Shown here: positions 1-8,374 of the stretch, piece by piece
Layout: every line of letters begins with the position of its first letter
Position numbering within the stretch: the first letter of the stretch is position 1
Assembly: GCF_003367355.1 (NCBI RefSeq)
Contig: NZ_CP031413.1
Coordinates: 744,001-808,000 of the forward strand
Length of the DNA stretch: 64,000 bases
Direction: 5' to 3'
From: Lysobacter sp. TY2-98
GTDB lineage: Bacteria; Pseudomonadota; Gammaproteobacteria; Xanthomonadales; Xanthomonadaceae
The notes under the pieces: generated by a model
Database searches by the model: none
Told to the model about the DNA's origin: nothing
The model's input: the letters and a program-made list of their open reading frames with translations, nothing else
Position numbers and translations under genes: made by a program

Positions 1-1
1 C

Positions 2-595
2 AATCCGGACGGCGTCGACGTCAAGTACGGCCCGAAGGGCAATCGCTGGTCGGCCACCGCGCCGAAGGACACGATCCCGTTCCACCCGTACTACACGGTC
101 AAGGACATGGTCGGCGTCGGCTTCTTCCTGATGCTGGCGGCCTTCATCATCTTCTTCGAGCCCACCGTCGGTGGTCTGTTCCTCGAGCACGACAACTTCA
201 CCGAGGCCAACCGCCTGGTGACGCCGTCGCACATCAAGCCGACGTGGTACTTCACGCCGTACTACGCGATGCTCCGCGTGGTGCCGAACAAGCTGCTCGG
301 CGTCATGACGATGTTCGGCGCGATCATGCTGCTGTTCTTCGTGCCGTGGCTGGACAAGGCCAAGGTCAAGTCGATGCGCTACCGCGGTGCGCTCGCCAAG
401 ACCATGTTCCTCCTCCTGGCGTTCGCCTTCCTGTGGCTCGGCAAGATCGGTTCGGGCCCCGGCACGGACGTCAACGAGACCTACATCGGTCGCGTGCTGA
501 CGTTCTTCTACTTCATGTTCTTCATCACGATGCCGATCTGGACCCGCATCGACAAGACGAAGCCGGTGCCCGAGCGGGTGACGATGCATGACTAA
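2..595 (+). CDS. petB: Cytochrome b subunit of the bc1 complex, C-terminal part
   Basis: The reading frame is already open at base 2, so the gene starts before the window. The visible 197 residues are the C-terminal half of a proteobacterial cytochrome b: four hydrophobic helices with the Qo-site ef loop between the first two. The subunit oxidises quinol and passes electrons to the Rieske protein and cytochrome c1 in the inner membrane. The loop motif reads PTWY (bases 239-250) rather than the common PEWY. The haem ligand histidines lie upstream and cannot be checked. The stop overlaps the next gene by 8 bases, as expected within a bc1 operon. Family certainty is high. Confidence 0.95.
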   Translation, partial: NPDGVDVKYGPKGNRWSATAPKDTIPFHPYYTVKDMVGVGFFLMLAAFIIFFEPTVGGLFLEHDNFTEANRLVTPSHIKPTWYFTPYYAMLRVVPNKLLGVMTMFGAIMLLFFVPWLDKAKVKSMRYRGALAKTMFLLLAFAFLWLGKIGSGPGTDVNETYIGRVLTFFYFMFFITMPIWTRIDKTKPVPERVTMHD

Positions 596-1382
596 TCCGT
601 CCGTTCGTCCCTCCACCTCCTTCCAGCCTGTCGGATCCAAGAAGATGCGAGTTCTGCGATCGCTTGCGACGCTCATGCTCGGCCTCGCGGCGTCGATGCC
701 GCTGTTCGCCGAAGAGGAGGGCAACCTCCAGCAGGCCGGCACCGACATCACCGACCGCGCCTCCCTGCAGCGCGGCGCCCAGTTGTTCATGAACAACTGC
801 TCGGGCTGCCATTCGCTGCAGTACCTGCGTTATTCGCGCATGGCCGAAGACCTCGGCCTGACCGAGGACGAGGTGCAGAACAACCTCAACTTCACGGGCG
901 CCAAGGTCGGCGAGACGATCGGCGTCGCGATGCCGGCCGAGTCGAAGGACTGGTTCGGCAAGCAGCCGCCGGATCTTTCGCTGATCGCCCGCGTGCGCGG
1001 TCCGGACTGGATCTACACGTACCTCAAGTCCTTCTATCTGGACGAGTCGCGCCCGGTCGGCTGGAACAACACCGTTTTCCCGAACGTGTCGATGCCGAAT
1101 CCGCTGTGGCAGCTGCAGGGTCTGCAGCATGCCGAGTTCGGCAAACCCGACGCGACGGGCGAGCGCCCGGTGCTGGGCCTGAAGGTCACCGAGCCCGGTA
1201 CGCTCGATGCCCAGGGCTTCGACCGTGCGGCGCGCGACATCACTACATTTCTCGAGTACGCCGGCGAACCCGCGGCCATCAAGCGTCAATCGATGGGCGT
1301 GTGGGTGGTACTGTTCCTGGCGCTGTTGACGTTCCTCGCCTGGTTGTTGAAGAAGGAATATTGGCGCGACGTCGAGCATTGA
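588..1382 (+). CDS. petC: Cytochrome c1 of the bc1 complex
   Basis: The 264-residue product carries a single haem-binding motif CSGCH at residues 71-75. A methionine in the later VSMPNP segment is the likely sixth haem ligand. A C-terminal membrane helix (about 236-256) anchors it on the periplasmic side of the inner membrane, where it takes electrons from the Rieske protein. The first ATG (588) overlaps petB by 8 bases. A second ATG at 645 begins a cleaner signal peptide (MRVLRSLATLMLGL, ending near LFA), so either may be the true start. The upstream gene is cytochrome b, as in other proteobacteria. Confidence 0.96.
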   Translation: MTNPSVRPSTSFQPVGSKKMRVLRSLATLMLGLAASMPLFAEEEGNLQQAGTDITDRASLQRGAQLFMNNCSGCHSLQYLRYSRMAEDLGLTEDEVQNNLNFTGAKVGETIGVAMPAESKDWFGKQPPDLSLIARVRGPDWIYTYLKSFYLDESRPVGWNNTVFPNVSMPNPLWQLQGLQHAEFGKPDATGERPVLGLKVTEPGTLDAQGFDRAARDITTFLEYAGEPAAIKRQSMGVWVVLFLALLTFLAWLLKKEYWRDVEH

Positions 1383-1390
1383 TCGCGGCT

Positions 1391-1414
1391 GCGGTGTCGG
1401 GGATAGGACACCGC
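1391..1414 (+). terminator. Hairpin after the bc1 operon
   Basis: A perfect 8-bp inverted repeat, GCGGTGTC and GACACCGC, with an 8-base loop lies just after the petC stop. It has no T tract, so it may stabilise the mRNA end or act as a weak terminator before sspA. Confidence 0.45.
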
Positions 1415-1502
1415 ATCGCCGTGACTCGGGACCGTTGGCGACCGCCCGCACGGGGTGGGCGGCGCCCTGCGGCCGGCGGTTTCCGGTCGATCGAGGTCGA
1501 CG

Positions 1503-2138
1503 ATGGCGGCGAGTCCACGCATGCGTAATACCCTGACCCTGTTTTCTTCCACCGATTGCGTCCTGTGTCATCGCGTGCGCCTTGTGCTCGCGGCCAAGGG
1601 CGTGACGTACGACCTCATTCCGGTCGACCCGCAGAATCCGCCGGAAGATCTGGTGGATCTCAATCCGTACCAGTCGGTGCCGACCCTGGTCGAGCGAGAT
1701 CTGGTGCTGTACGCGGCGAGCGTCGTCAGCGAATACCTCGACGAGCGTTACCCGCATCCGCCGCTGATGCCGGTCGACCCGCTGTCGCGCGCACGCCTGC
1801 GCCTGGCGATGCTGCGCCTCGAGCACGACTGGGTGCCGCAGGTGCAGGCGATCCAACTGGGCAACAAGGCGCAGCAGGAAGCCGGTCGCAAGCGCCTCAA
1901 GGAACTGCTGACCGCAGCGGTGCCGTTGTTCAAGGCCAGCAAGTTCTTCCTCAATCCCGAGATGAGCCTCGCCGACTGCGCGATGGCACCCATCATCTGG
2001 CGCTTGCCGGCGCTCGGCGTGCCGCTGCCCAAGGACGGCAAGGTGATCGAGGACTATGGCAACCGCATCTTCCGGAATCCGGGTTTCACACGCAGCCTGA
2101 CCGAGCAGGAGCGCAAGTTGCGCGACCTGCCGATGTAA
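1503..2138 (+). CDS. sspA: Stringent starvation protein A (glutathione S-transferase fold)
   Basis: SspA is an RNA-polymerase-associated regulator used in stationary phase and acid or starvation response. The 211 residues match the usual length (about 212 in E. coli). A thioredoxin-like N-domain begins TLTLFSSTDCVLCHRVR, followed by NPYQSVPTLVERD and VSEYLDERYPHP, and then a helical C-domain. I chose ATG 1503, preceded by a GAGG-like site; ATG 1521 is an alternative, and the longer frame back to 1455 looks non-coding. The gene sits between bc1 and sspB, the classic gammaproteobacterial order. It is expected to lack glutathione transferase activity, as known SspA proteins do. Confidence 0.93.
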   Translation: MAASPRMRNTLTLFSSTDCVLCHRVRLVLAAKGVTYDLIPVDPQNPPEDLVDLNPYQSVPTLVERDLVLYAASVVSEYLDERYPHPPLMPVDPLSRARLRLAMLRLEHDWVPQVQAIQLGNKAQQEAGRKRLKELLTAAVPLFKASKFFLNPEMSLADCAMAPIIWRLPALGVPLPKDGKVIEDYGNRIFRNPGFTRSLTEQERKLRDLPM

Positions 2139-2164
2139 TTCGGGTTGCGGCGATATCGATTCGG

Positions 2165-2187
2165 GCCCGCCTTACGGCGGGCTTTTT
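2165..2187 (+). terminator. Rho-independent terminator after sspA
   Basis: GCCCGCC, a 4-base loop, GGCGGGC, then TTTTT. It separates sspA from sspB, so sspB probably has its own promoter in the following 60 bases. Confidence 0.85.
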
Positions 2188-2251
2188 CGTTGGCAAACGT
2201 CCTGTCGCGTGTCACGCGCGCCTGCGACAGTCCCTCGCTTAAACTGCGCGC

Positions 2252-2749
2252 ATGAGTGACGAATTCGAGATGACCAGCCACCGTCCGTACCTGCTGCGGG
2301 CGCTGTATGAGTGGATCGCCGACAACGGCCTGACCCCGCATCTGCTGGTCGACGCGACGCGTCCCGGTGTGCAGGTGCCCAAGCACGCGATCAACGACGG
2401 CCGCATCGTGCTCAACGTTGCCCAGCGCGCTGTCGCGGGCCTGGAAATGACGAACGAGATCATTCGCTTCAGCGCGCGCTTCGGCGGCGTCAGTCATGCC
2501 GTTTCCGTGCCGGTGGGCGCGGTGCTCGCCATCTATGCACGCGAGAACGGGCAGGGCATGGCGCTTCCGCCGGATTCCGAGGAAGCCGGCGCCACCGCGG
2601 CGTTGCCGGCGGGCGCGCTTGGTGAAAACGGGCCGACACTCGAGCTCGTTTCCGATACGGGTGACGAAACACCGGACGACACGGGTGATGACGGCGACCA
2701 CGAGCCGCCGACGCCTCCGCGTCGGGGCCACCTGCGCGTCGTCAAGTAA
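2252..2749 (+). CDS. sspB: ClpXP protease specificity-enhancing factor SspB
   Basis: SspB tethers ssrA-tagged proteins to ClpXP. The product has 165 residues, the same as E. coli. The substrate-binding core (about 7-105) contains RPYLLRALYEW, LTPHLLVDA, ARFGGVSHAVSVP and VLAIYAREN. An acidic, disordered linker follows. The last residues, GHLRVVK, match the C-terminal ClpX-binding tail (LRVVK). ATG 2252 is the first start; ATG 2270 is closer to the conserved block and is possible. It follows sspA but is separated from it by a terminator. Confidence 0.95.
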   Translation: MSDEFEMTSHRPYLLRALYEWIADNGLTPHLLVDATRPGVQVPKHAINDGRIVLNVAQRAVAGLEMTNEIIRFSARFGGVSHAVSVPVGAVLAIYARENGQGMALPPDSEEAGATAALPAGALGENGPTLELVSDTGDETPDDTGDDGDHEPPTPPRRGHLRVVK

Positions 2750-2755
2750 GGCGAT

Positions 2756-3097
2756 TCAGTCGAGGGGCACGCGCGGCGGAAATGGCACAGGTTCCGGCGT
2801 CGGCGGCCCGACGAAGCTGACCAGGCGATCGCCGCGCAGCACGAGGCGCCCCTGGTGGCGATCGGCGCCGTTGAGCGAGTAGTCGAACCGGAACGTGCGT
2901 TCCCATCCGAGCTTCCCACTCTCAAGGCGGCGCGGTCGCAGGCCGATGACGTGGACGGAATCGTCGAGCCATTGCACGCGCGCGGCGCGGCAGGCGTCGC
3001 GACCCAGGTCGCGTGCACGTTCGGCCGCAGCGCGTCCGGCGTTCCAGAACGCCACCGCAACGGCCGTGAAGACCATCATCACGATCAGTGTTGGCAT
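2756..3097 (-). CDS. DUF3301-type small membrane protein
   Basis: The 113 residues start with MPTLIVMMVF, an N-terminal membrane helix (about 3-20). A cytoplasmic domain follows, with RAAAERARDLGRDACR and WERTFRFDYSLNG, the pattern of DUF3301 proteins common next to sspB or purine genes in gammaproteobacteria. Function is unknown. I start at the internal methionine (3097) because it places the membrane helix at the N-terminus. The 3' end faces sspB convergently with 6 bases between. The reading frame also crosses the leader of the FHA gene on the other strand. Confidence 0.7.
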   Translation of the reverse strand: MPTLIVMMVFTAVAVAFWNAGRAAAERARDLGRDACRAARVQWLDDSVHVIGLRPRRLESGKLGWERTFRFDYSLNGADRHQGRLVLRGDRLVSFVGPPTPEPVPFPPRVPLD

Positions 3098-3163
3098 TTT
3101 GTTACTGTGGCGACCGCAGCGGATCTCGGCAAGAGCCGCCAAGGATCGAGGGGGCGATCACCG

Positions 3164-3928
3164 ATGAAACTCGTATTCCCGGGTGGCGAACACCCGCAGG
3201 TCATCCTGCAACCGGGCGTCAACAGCGTCGGGTCCGCACCGGACGCCAACATCGTGCTGGACCGGCCCGGCGTACAGCCGAAGCATTGCCAGCTGCACGT
3301 CACCGCGAATGGCGTAATGCTTGACGTGCCGACCGACGCATCGGTCGCGGTGAACGGTTCGCCGGTGCGTGGCCTGATCGCACTGCGCGACGGCGACCGC
3401 GTTGCGTTCGATCGTTTCGAAGCGCGCCTGACGGGCATGGAGAACGTCGCGGCCGCGCGTCCCGGCGCAAACGCGCCGCCCGCCAACGACGACCTCTTCG
3501 CGACGACGGTTCGCGCCGCGCTGCCGAGGTTCGTGCTGCGCGGCATGTCGGGTCATCTGTTCGGCCGCAGCTTCGCACTTGCCGCGACCAATACCGTCGG
3601 CCGTGCGCCGGAGTCGACGCTCCGCTTCGACGAAAACGGCATCTCGCGCGCGCATGCGCGCCTCGTCGCGACCGACACCAGCGTCCAGATCGAGGATCTG
3701 GGCTCGACCAACGGCACCTTCCTCAACGGCAAGCGCATTCTCAGCGGTGAGGCCAGGATCGGCGACGAGATCGGCTTCGACACGCTGCGCTTCCGCGTGC
3801 TGTCGACGGTGCCGTCCGAGAATGAATCACACGAGGCGGTCGAGTCCTCGCGCATGGATCCGCGCCTGCTGTGGGGCGTCGCGATCGGCATGGCGTTGCT
3901 CGCCGCGGCGATCGTCGTCGCGCTCTAA
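3164..3928 (+). CDS. Tail-anchored protein with two FHA domains
   Basis: The 254-residue product has two forkhead-associated domains, which bind phosphothreonine peptides. The first (about 1-90) is degenerate: it has PKHCQL but lacks the full glycine-arginine and asparagine set. The second (about 125-212) is canonical: VGRAPES (145-151), SRAHARL (161-167), and LGSTNGTFLNG (179-189). A hydrophobic helix at about 234-253 ends the protein, giving a C-terminal inner-membrane anchor with the FHA domains in the cytoplasm. The start at 3164 follows GAGGGGG by 10 bases. No kinase gene is adjacent; the Ser/Thr kinase of this window is 46 kb away, so a link is only conjecture. Confidence 0.85.
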   Translation: MKLVFPGGEHPQVILQPGVNSVGSAPDANIVLDRPGVQPKHCQLHVTANGVMLDVPTDASVAVNGSPVRGLIALRDGDRVAFDRFEARLTGMENVAAARPGANAPPANDDLFATTVRAALPRFVLRGMSGHLFGRSFALAATNTVGRAPESTLRFDENGISRAHARLVATDTSVQIEDLGSTNGTFLNGKRILSGEARIGDEIGFDTLRFRVLSTVPSENESHEAVESSRMDPRLLWGVAIGMALLAAAIVVAL

Positions 3929-3944
3929 ATCCCCGACGAGTCGC

Positions 3945-4796
3945 TCAGCCCGGCTTGCGACCGAGCTTGAGCGATAGGTCGATCGCGCGGACGTGCTTGG
4001 TCAGTCCGCCGATCGAGATGCAGTCCACGCCGTCCTCGGCGATCGCGCGCAGGCTCGCGAGATCCACGCCGCCCGACACTTCCAACGGAATCCGCCCGTT
4101 CGCGATGCGCGCGGCTTCGCGGCGCGTGTCCGCATCGAAATCATCGATGAGGATGCGTTCGCAGCCGGTCTCGAGCGCTTCGCGCAGCTGATCGAGCGTT
4201 TCGACTTCGACGATCACCGGCAGCGAAGGCGAGCGTTCGCGCGCGTTGCGCACCGCGCCCGCGATCGAACCGGCGGCGCGGATGTGGTTTTCCTTGAGCA
4301 TCACCGCATCGAATAGGCCCATGCGGTGATTGCTGCCGCCACCGACCCGCACCGCGTATTTCTGCGCCTGGCGCAGGCCCGGAATCGTCTTGCGGGTGTC
4401 GAGGATCTTCGCCCGTGTGCCGGCGACCGCCGCGACGTGGTCGGCCGTGACCGTCGCGGTCGCCGACAGCGTCTGCATAAAGTTCAGCGATGCGCGCTCG
4501 GCGGTGACAAGCGCGCGCGCGCGGCCTTGCAATGTCGCCAGGAGCGTGCCGGCACGCACGCGGTCCCCCTCGGCGACATGCCAGGCGATCGCGACGTCCG
4601 GATTGAGGGCGCGATGGCAGGCGTCGAACCACGGCCGGCCACAGACGACGGCGACTTCCTTGCACAGCAGGTAGGCGGTGTCGTCGATGTCGGGCAGAAG
4701 GGCCGCGGTGGCGTCGCCCGTACCAATGTCTTCCTCGAGCGCGCGACGGACGTCGGCCTCCACCGCGGCGAGCGGCGGGTCGAACGGAAGGCTCAT
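3945..4796 (-). CDS. nadC: Nicotinate-nucleotide pyrophosphorylase (carboxylating)
   Basis: NadC converts quinolinate and PRPP into nicotinate mononucleotide, CO2 and pyrophosphate in de novo NAD synthesis. The 283 residues carry the family blocks EDIGTGDATA, FMQTLSATAT, TRKTIPGLR, GGGSNHRMGL, MLKENH and SGGVDL near the end. Length is normal for the family. The start ATG at 4796 overlaps the stop of the upstream Trm112-like gene by 4 bases, so the two are co-transcribed. Longer frames upstream on this strand are artefacts running through purE. Confidence 0.95.
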   Translation of the reverse strand: MSLPFDPPLAAVEADVRRALEEDIGTGDATAALLPDIDDTAYLLCKEVAVVCGRPWFDACHRALNPDVAIAWHVAEGDRVRAGTLLATLQGRARALVTAERASLNFMQTLSATATVTADHVAAVAGTRAKILDTRKTIPGLRQAQKYAVRVGGGSNHRMGLFDAVMLKENHIRAAGSIAGAVRNARERSPSLPVIVEVETLDQLREALETGCERILIDDFDADTRREAARIANGRIPLEVSGGVDLASLRAIAEDGVDCISIGGLTKHVRAIDLSLKLGRKPG

Positions 4797-5059
4797 GCCG
4801 CGGTGATGCCGCAGGTCGTCAGGTCCAGCGCTTCTTCGGCCAGCAGGACCGGGATGCCGTCGTCGATGCGGTAGGCGAGGCGACCGTCGGCGGTCACCAG
4901 CGCGGCGTCGACCGCGGCCGACTGCGGGCTGCCGTCGCCGCGCTTGACGGCGCCGCCGGCGATGGCCGCGTTGAGATCGTGCAGCACGCGGGCGTCGGCC
5001 GGACGCAGCGGCTGTCGGGTGGTCGGGCAGGCCAGCAGGTCGAGCAGCTTGCGGTCCAT
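4793..5059 (-). CDS. Trm112 family protein (UPF0434)
   Basis: An 88-residue protein starting MDRKLLDLLACP and ending with the typical RIDDGIPVLLAEEAL block of the Trm112/YcaR family. Relatives act as small stabilising partners of methyltransferases, but the bacterial members are poorly characterised. Unlike the four-cysteine zinc-binding versions, only C11 and a cysteine near the C-terminus remain, so zinc binding is unlikely. It is the first gene of a two-gene unit with nadC. The closely similar xanthomonad proteins make the family call firm; the function is not known. Confidence 0.85.
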   Translation of the reverse strand: MDRKLLDLLACPTTRQPLRPADARVLHDLNAAIAGGAVKRGDGSPQSAAVDAALVTADGRLAYRIDDGIPVLLAEEALDLTTCGITAA

Positions 5060-5084
5060 GGCAGGGAATCGCGGGTGGGCCGTT

Positions 5085-5090
5085 TAGAAT
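5085..5090 (+). promoter_or_regulatory. Possible -10 box of purE
   Basis: TAGAAT lies 24 bases before the purE start, in the short gap between the divergent Trm112 and purE genes. No convincing -35 box stands 17 bases upstream, so this is a weak call. Confidence 0.35.
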
Positions 5091-5114
5091 ACGTCTTTGA
5101 CCGGAAGGGAACGT

Positions 5115-5621
5115 ATGGCTGCCGTGCAATCGCCCGCCGCCGTGGTCGGCATCGTGATGGGGTCGCGCTCGGACTGGGAGACCATGCAGCACGCGGCTGC
5201 GAAGCTCGAGGAGCTGGGCGTGCCACACGAGGTGCGCGTGGTATCCGCGCATCGCACGCCGGACGTTTTGTTCGATTACGCCGCGACGGCGCGCGATCGC
5301 GGCCTGCGCGCGATCATCGCCGGCGCCGGCGGTGCGGCGCACCTGCCGGGCATGCTCGCGTCCAAGACGCCGGTGCCCGTACTTGGCGTGCCGGTGCAGT
5401 CGAAGGCGCTCAACGGCATGGATTCGCTGCTGTCGATCGTGCAGATGCCGGCCGGCGTTCCGGTGGCAACGTTCGCGATCGGCAATGCGGGTGCCTCGAA
5501 CGCGGCGCTGTTCGCTGCCTCGATGCTGGCCGCCGAGATGCCGGAGATCGGCGCGAGGCTCGACGCGTTCCGCGCGAAGCAGACCGCCGACGTCATGCAG
5601 AACGACGATCCGCGCCGATGA
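5115..5621 (+). CDS. purE: N5-carboxyaminoimidazole ribonucleotide mutase
   Basis: PurE rearranges N5-CAIR to CAIR in purine synthesis. The 168-residue protein shows the class I signatures: GSRSDWETM near the N-terminus, [20 protein letters not shown] and VPVQSKAL. The start at 5115 is preceded by GGAAGGGA about 6 bases upstream; an earlier in-frame ATG (5097) has no such site. Its stop overlaps the purK start (ATGA), so PurE and PurK, which make and use N5-CAIR in consecutive steps, are translationally coupled. Confidence 0.95.
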   Translation: MAAVQSPAAVVGIVMGSRSDWETMQHAAAKLEELGVPHEVRVVSAHRTPDVLFDYAATARDRGLRAIIAGAGGAAHLPGMLASKTPVPVLGVPVQSKALNGMDSLLSIVQMPAGVPVATFAIGNAGASNAALFAASMLAAEMPEIGARLDAFRAKQTADVMQNDDPRR

Positions 5622-6763
5622 CGACCGTCGGCATCCTCGGCGGTGGCCAGCTCGCGCGCATGCTCGCGTTGGCCGGTGCACCGCTTGGCCTGCGTTTCCT
5701 CATCATGGACAACGTCGCCGACGCCTGCGCGGGTCAGTTCGCGCCGATGGTGGTGGGCGACTATCGCGACGACGCTGCCCTTGCCGAATTCGCGTCGCAG
5801 GTGAATGTCGCGACGTTCGATTTCGAGAATGTGCCGGCCGAATCCGCGCAGTGGCTGACCGAACGCGTCGACGTCTTTCCTAACCCGCGCGCACTGGCGA
5901 CCGCGCAGGATCGACTGGCCGAGAAGACGCTGTTCCGGGACCTGGGTATTCCGGTGCCGCCGTTCGCCGCCATCGACACGCTCGACGATCTGCGCGCCGC
6001 GATCGCGACGATCGGTACGCCGTGCATCCTCAAGACCCGCCGGCTCGGCTACGACGGCAAGGGCCAGTTCCGCCTGCGTAGCGCTGACGACATCGATGCG
6101 GCTTGGGCCGCGCTCGGCGCGCAGGCACCGAAGGTCGGGCTGATCCTCGAAGGTTTCGTGCACTTCGAGCGCGAACTGTCCGTCGTCGCGGTGCGCGGCC
6201 GTGACGGCGAGTTCCGCGCGTGGCCGCTGACCGAGAACTGGCACGTCGACGGCGTGCTGTCGGCGAGTCTCGCGCCCGCAACCGCCGACGACGCGACGCA
6301 TGCGCTCGCATTCGGCCACGCGAAGCGGCTCGCCGAAGCGCTCGACTACGTAGGCGTGTTCGCGCTCGAGCTGTTTTCGCAGGGCGGCGTACTGCTCGCC
6401 AATGAGCTCGCCCCGCGTGTGCACAACTCGGGGCACTGGACCATCGAAGGCAGCGAGACGTCGCAGTTCCAGAACCATCTGCGCGCCGTGCTGGGTCTGC
6501 CGCTCGGCGACACGCGCATGGTCGGCCACGCCTGCATGCTCAACTGGATCGGCGAGATGCCGGATGCGACGCCGGTGCTCCAGGAGTCGGGCGGGCATTG
6601 GCACGATTACGGCAAGGAATCGCGCGCGGGTCGCAAGGTCGGGCACGCGACGCTGCGCGCTGACGATGCGGAATCGCTCGCGTCGGCTCTGAAGCGCGTG
6701 GGCGAGCGATTGGGGCGCGACGCACAGGTCGCGCCGGTGATCGAGCGGCTTGCGAGCCGCTGA
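5618..6763 (+). CDS. purK: N5-carboxyaminoimidazole ribonucleotide synthase
   Basis: PurK uses ATP and bicarbonate to carboxylate AIR to N5-CAIR. The 381 residues form an ATP-grasp enzyme: the N-terminal nucleotide-like fold begins [13 protein letters not shown], the ATP-grasp centre has [12 protein letters not shown] and [12 protein letters not shown], and the catalytic end reads [16 protein letters not shown]. Length is somewhat above the E. coli enzyme but normal for xanthomonads. It overlaps purE by 4 bases. It ends 6 bases before the convergent membrane-protein gene. Confidence 0.95.
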   Translation: MTTVGILGGGQLARMLALAGAPLGLRFLIMDNVADACAGQFAPMVVGDYRDDAALAEFASQVNVATFDFENVPAESAQWLTERVDVFPNPRALATAQDRLAEKTLFRDLGIPVPPFAAIDTLDDLRAAIATIGTPCILKTRRLGYDGKGQFRLRSADDIDAAWAALGAQAPKVGLILEGFVHFERELSVVAVRGRDGEFRAWPLTENWHVDGVLSASLAPATADDATHALAFGHAKRLAEALDYVGVFALELFSQGGVLLANELAPRVHNSGHWTIEGSETSQFQNHLRAVLGLPLGDTRMVGHACMLNWIGEMPDATPVLQESGGHWHDYGKESRAGRKVGHATLRADDAESLASALKRVGERLGRDAQVAPVIERLASR

Positions 6764-6769
6764 TCGGAA

Positions 6770-7279
6770 TCAGGGCGTGACGACCGCGCCCGGCGCGGCG
6801 GTCATCCGCTTCATGCGCTGCATGAGGCCGAGGCCCTGCACGACGTAGAACGTCAACACGGTGGCGGCGATCGCGAGCGTCAAGGGACTGGACGTCTGCG
6901 GTGTGGTGAAACCGCCCGACACGAAACGCCACGCCATGCGGCCGACCAGCAGGCCGGTCAGCGCCGCGCCGATCCACGGATTCGGCGTATAACCGGGCTG
7001 TCCGCCCGTGGTGTCGAAGCGCATCAGTCGCAAGGCGAGCAGGCCGAGCCCGATACCCAGCGCGGCACCGACGCCGATGCCCCAGTTCTCCGTCGGCCGG
7101 ACGACGGCGAGCAACGCGAGCGGCACCAGGAACAACGACAGGATCACCACACGGGCGATCGTGCGTTTCGGGCGCCACGGCTGGCGACCGAAGTGGCTGC
7201 GGATGCGTCGATAGATGCTGAAGCCGACAGTGGCGGCGATGAGGTACGGCACGTACCCCGGCATGGCGGTCGCGGTCAT
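6770..7279 (-). CDS. CcdC/DUF1453-like inner-membrane protein
   Basis: A 169-residue protein with about four or five hydrophobic helices: VPYLIAATVGFSIY, ARVVILSLFLVPLALL, GIGVGAALGIGLGLLAL, and a final pair around the PNPWIGAALTGLLVGR motif. The arginine-rich loop FGRQPWRPKRTIAR and the PNPWIG block resemble DUF1453/CcdC-like proteins of xanthomonads, whose role is unknown. An internal start at M6 (7264) is equally possible. It follows sodB on the same strand but lies beyond a terminator. The family call is from memory of relatives and is moderate. Confidence 0.6.
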   Translation of the reverse strand: MTATAMPGYVPYLIAATVGFSIYRRIRSHFGRQPWRPKRTIARVVILSLFLVPLALLAVVRPTENWGIGVGAALGIGLGLLALRLMRFDTTGGQPGYTPNPWIGAALTGLLVGRMAWRFVSGGFTTPQTSSPLTLAIAATVLTFYVVQGLGLMQRMKRMTAAPGAVVTP

Positions 7280-7332
7280 TCGGAAAGATCTCCCCTGGTG
7301 CCGCCAAGCCTAGCGCGGGGCGCTGGAAACGC

Positions 7333-7358
7333 GAACGGCCGGGTTTGCCCGGCCGTTC
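7333..7358 (-). terminator. Strong hairpin after sodB
   Basis: A perfect 11-bp stem, GAACGGCCGGG and CCCGGCCGTTC, with a TTTG loop, lies 23 bases past the sodB stop on the minus strand. The T tract is poor, but position and stem strength fit a terminator or an mRNA end stabiliser. Confidence 0.7.
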
Positions 7359-7380
7359 GTCGAACCCGTCGCGCGACGGA

Positions 7381-7959
7381 TCACTTCATGTTCGACGCCA
7401 CGAAGTCCCAGTTGACGAGGTTCCAGAACGCCTCGACGAACTTCGGACGCAGGTTGCGGTAGTCGATGTAGTACGCGTGTTCCCACACGTCGCAGGTCAG
7501 CAGCGGCGTGTCTTCGCCGGTGATCGGCGTGTTCGCGTTCGAGGTGCTCACAAGTGCAAGCGAACCATCCGGACGCTGCACCAGCCAGCCCCAGCCCGAA
7601 CCGAACGTGGTGACGCAGGTCTTCGCGAACTCTTCCTTGAACGTGGCGAAGTCGCCGAACGCCAGGTTGATCGCGTCGGCCAGCTTGCCGGTCGGCTCGC
7701 CGCCGCCGTTGGGCTTCATGCAGTTCCAGAAGAAGGTGTGGTTCCACACCTGCGCGACGTTGTTGAACAGGCCGCCCTGCGCCTTGCGGATGATGTCCAC
7801 GAGCGGCATATCGGCGAACTCGGTGCCCTCGATCATCTTGTTGGCGTTGTCGACGTACGCCTTGTGATGCTTGCCGTAGTGGTAGTCCAGCGTCTCCGCC
7901 GACATGTGTGGCTCGAGCGCGGCGCGGTCGTAGGGCAGGGGAGGCAGTTCGATGGCCAT
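7381..7959 (-). CDS. sodB: Iron superoxide dismutase
   Basis: The enzyme converts superoxide into oxygen and hydrogen peroxide in the cytoplasm. The 192 residues match SodB. The four metal ligands are visible: H27, H74, D157 and H161 (DVWEHAYY). Q70 in NNVAQVWNH is the residue that marks iron rather than manganese enzymes. The start at 7959 has a perfect AAGGAG site 7 bases upstream; the longer frame to 7986 does not. It is monocistronic with its own terminator. The divergent neighbour is the monothiol glutaredoxin gene, so two iron/redox genes share an intergenic region of 94 bases. Confidence 0.97.
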   Translation of the reverse strand: MAIELPPLPYDRAALEPHMSAETLDYHYGKHHKAYVDNANKMIEGTEFADMPLVDIIRKAQGGLFNNVAQVWNHTFFWNCMKPNGGGEPTGKLADAINLAFGDFATFKEEFAKTCVTTFGSGWGWLVQRPDGSLALVSTSNANTPITGEDTPLLTCDVWEHAYYIDYRNLRPKFVEAFWNLVNWDFVASNMK

Positions 7960-8053
7960 GCGGCAACTCCTTGTGGGGGCGTACAATTTCCCATTCTATC
8001 CCCACGATGCCGTTGCGATCCGTCGCAGCGGTGCAATGCACAGGAACCAGCCC

Positions 8054-8374
8054 ATGACCATCATGGAGCGCATCGAGGCGGAGATCGACCGCCATCCCGT
8101 CGTCCTCTTCATGAAGGGCACGCCGCAATTCCCGATGTGCGGTTTTTCCAGCCGCACGGTGCAGGCGCTGCGTCAGGCGGGCGCGACCGAGCTGCACACG
8201 ATCAACGTCCTCGAAGACCCGGAGGTGCGCGCCAACCTGCCGCGCCTGTCGAACTGGCCGACATTCCCGCAGCTCTTCATCCACGGTGAGCTGATCGGCG
8301 GCTGCGACATCACGCTCGAGCTGCTGGAGTCGGGCGAACTGGCGCGTATCGTCAGCGAGACGCAGGCTTCGTGA
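8054..8374 (+). CDS. grxD: Monothiol glutaredoxin, Grx4 type
   Basis: The 106-residue protein has the CGFS active site (C29) in KGTPQFPMCGFSSR, with WPTFPQLFI and GGCDI for glutathione contact. Such proteins bind a [2Fe-2S] cluster and deliver iron-sulphur clusters rather than act as disulphide reductases. The start at 8054 has AGGAA upstream; longer frames run back over the sodB leader. The stop overlaps the GTG start of the next gene. Confidence 0.96.
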   Translation: MTIMERIEAEIDRHPVVLFMKGTPQFPMCGFSSRTVQALRQAGATELHTINVLEDPEVRANLPRLSNWPTFPQLFIHGELIGGCDITLELLESGELARIVSETQAS

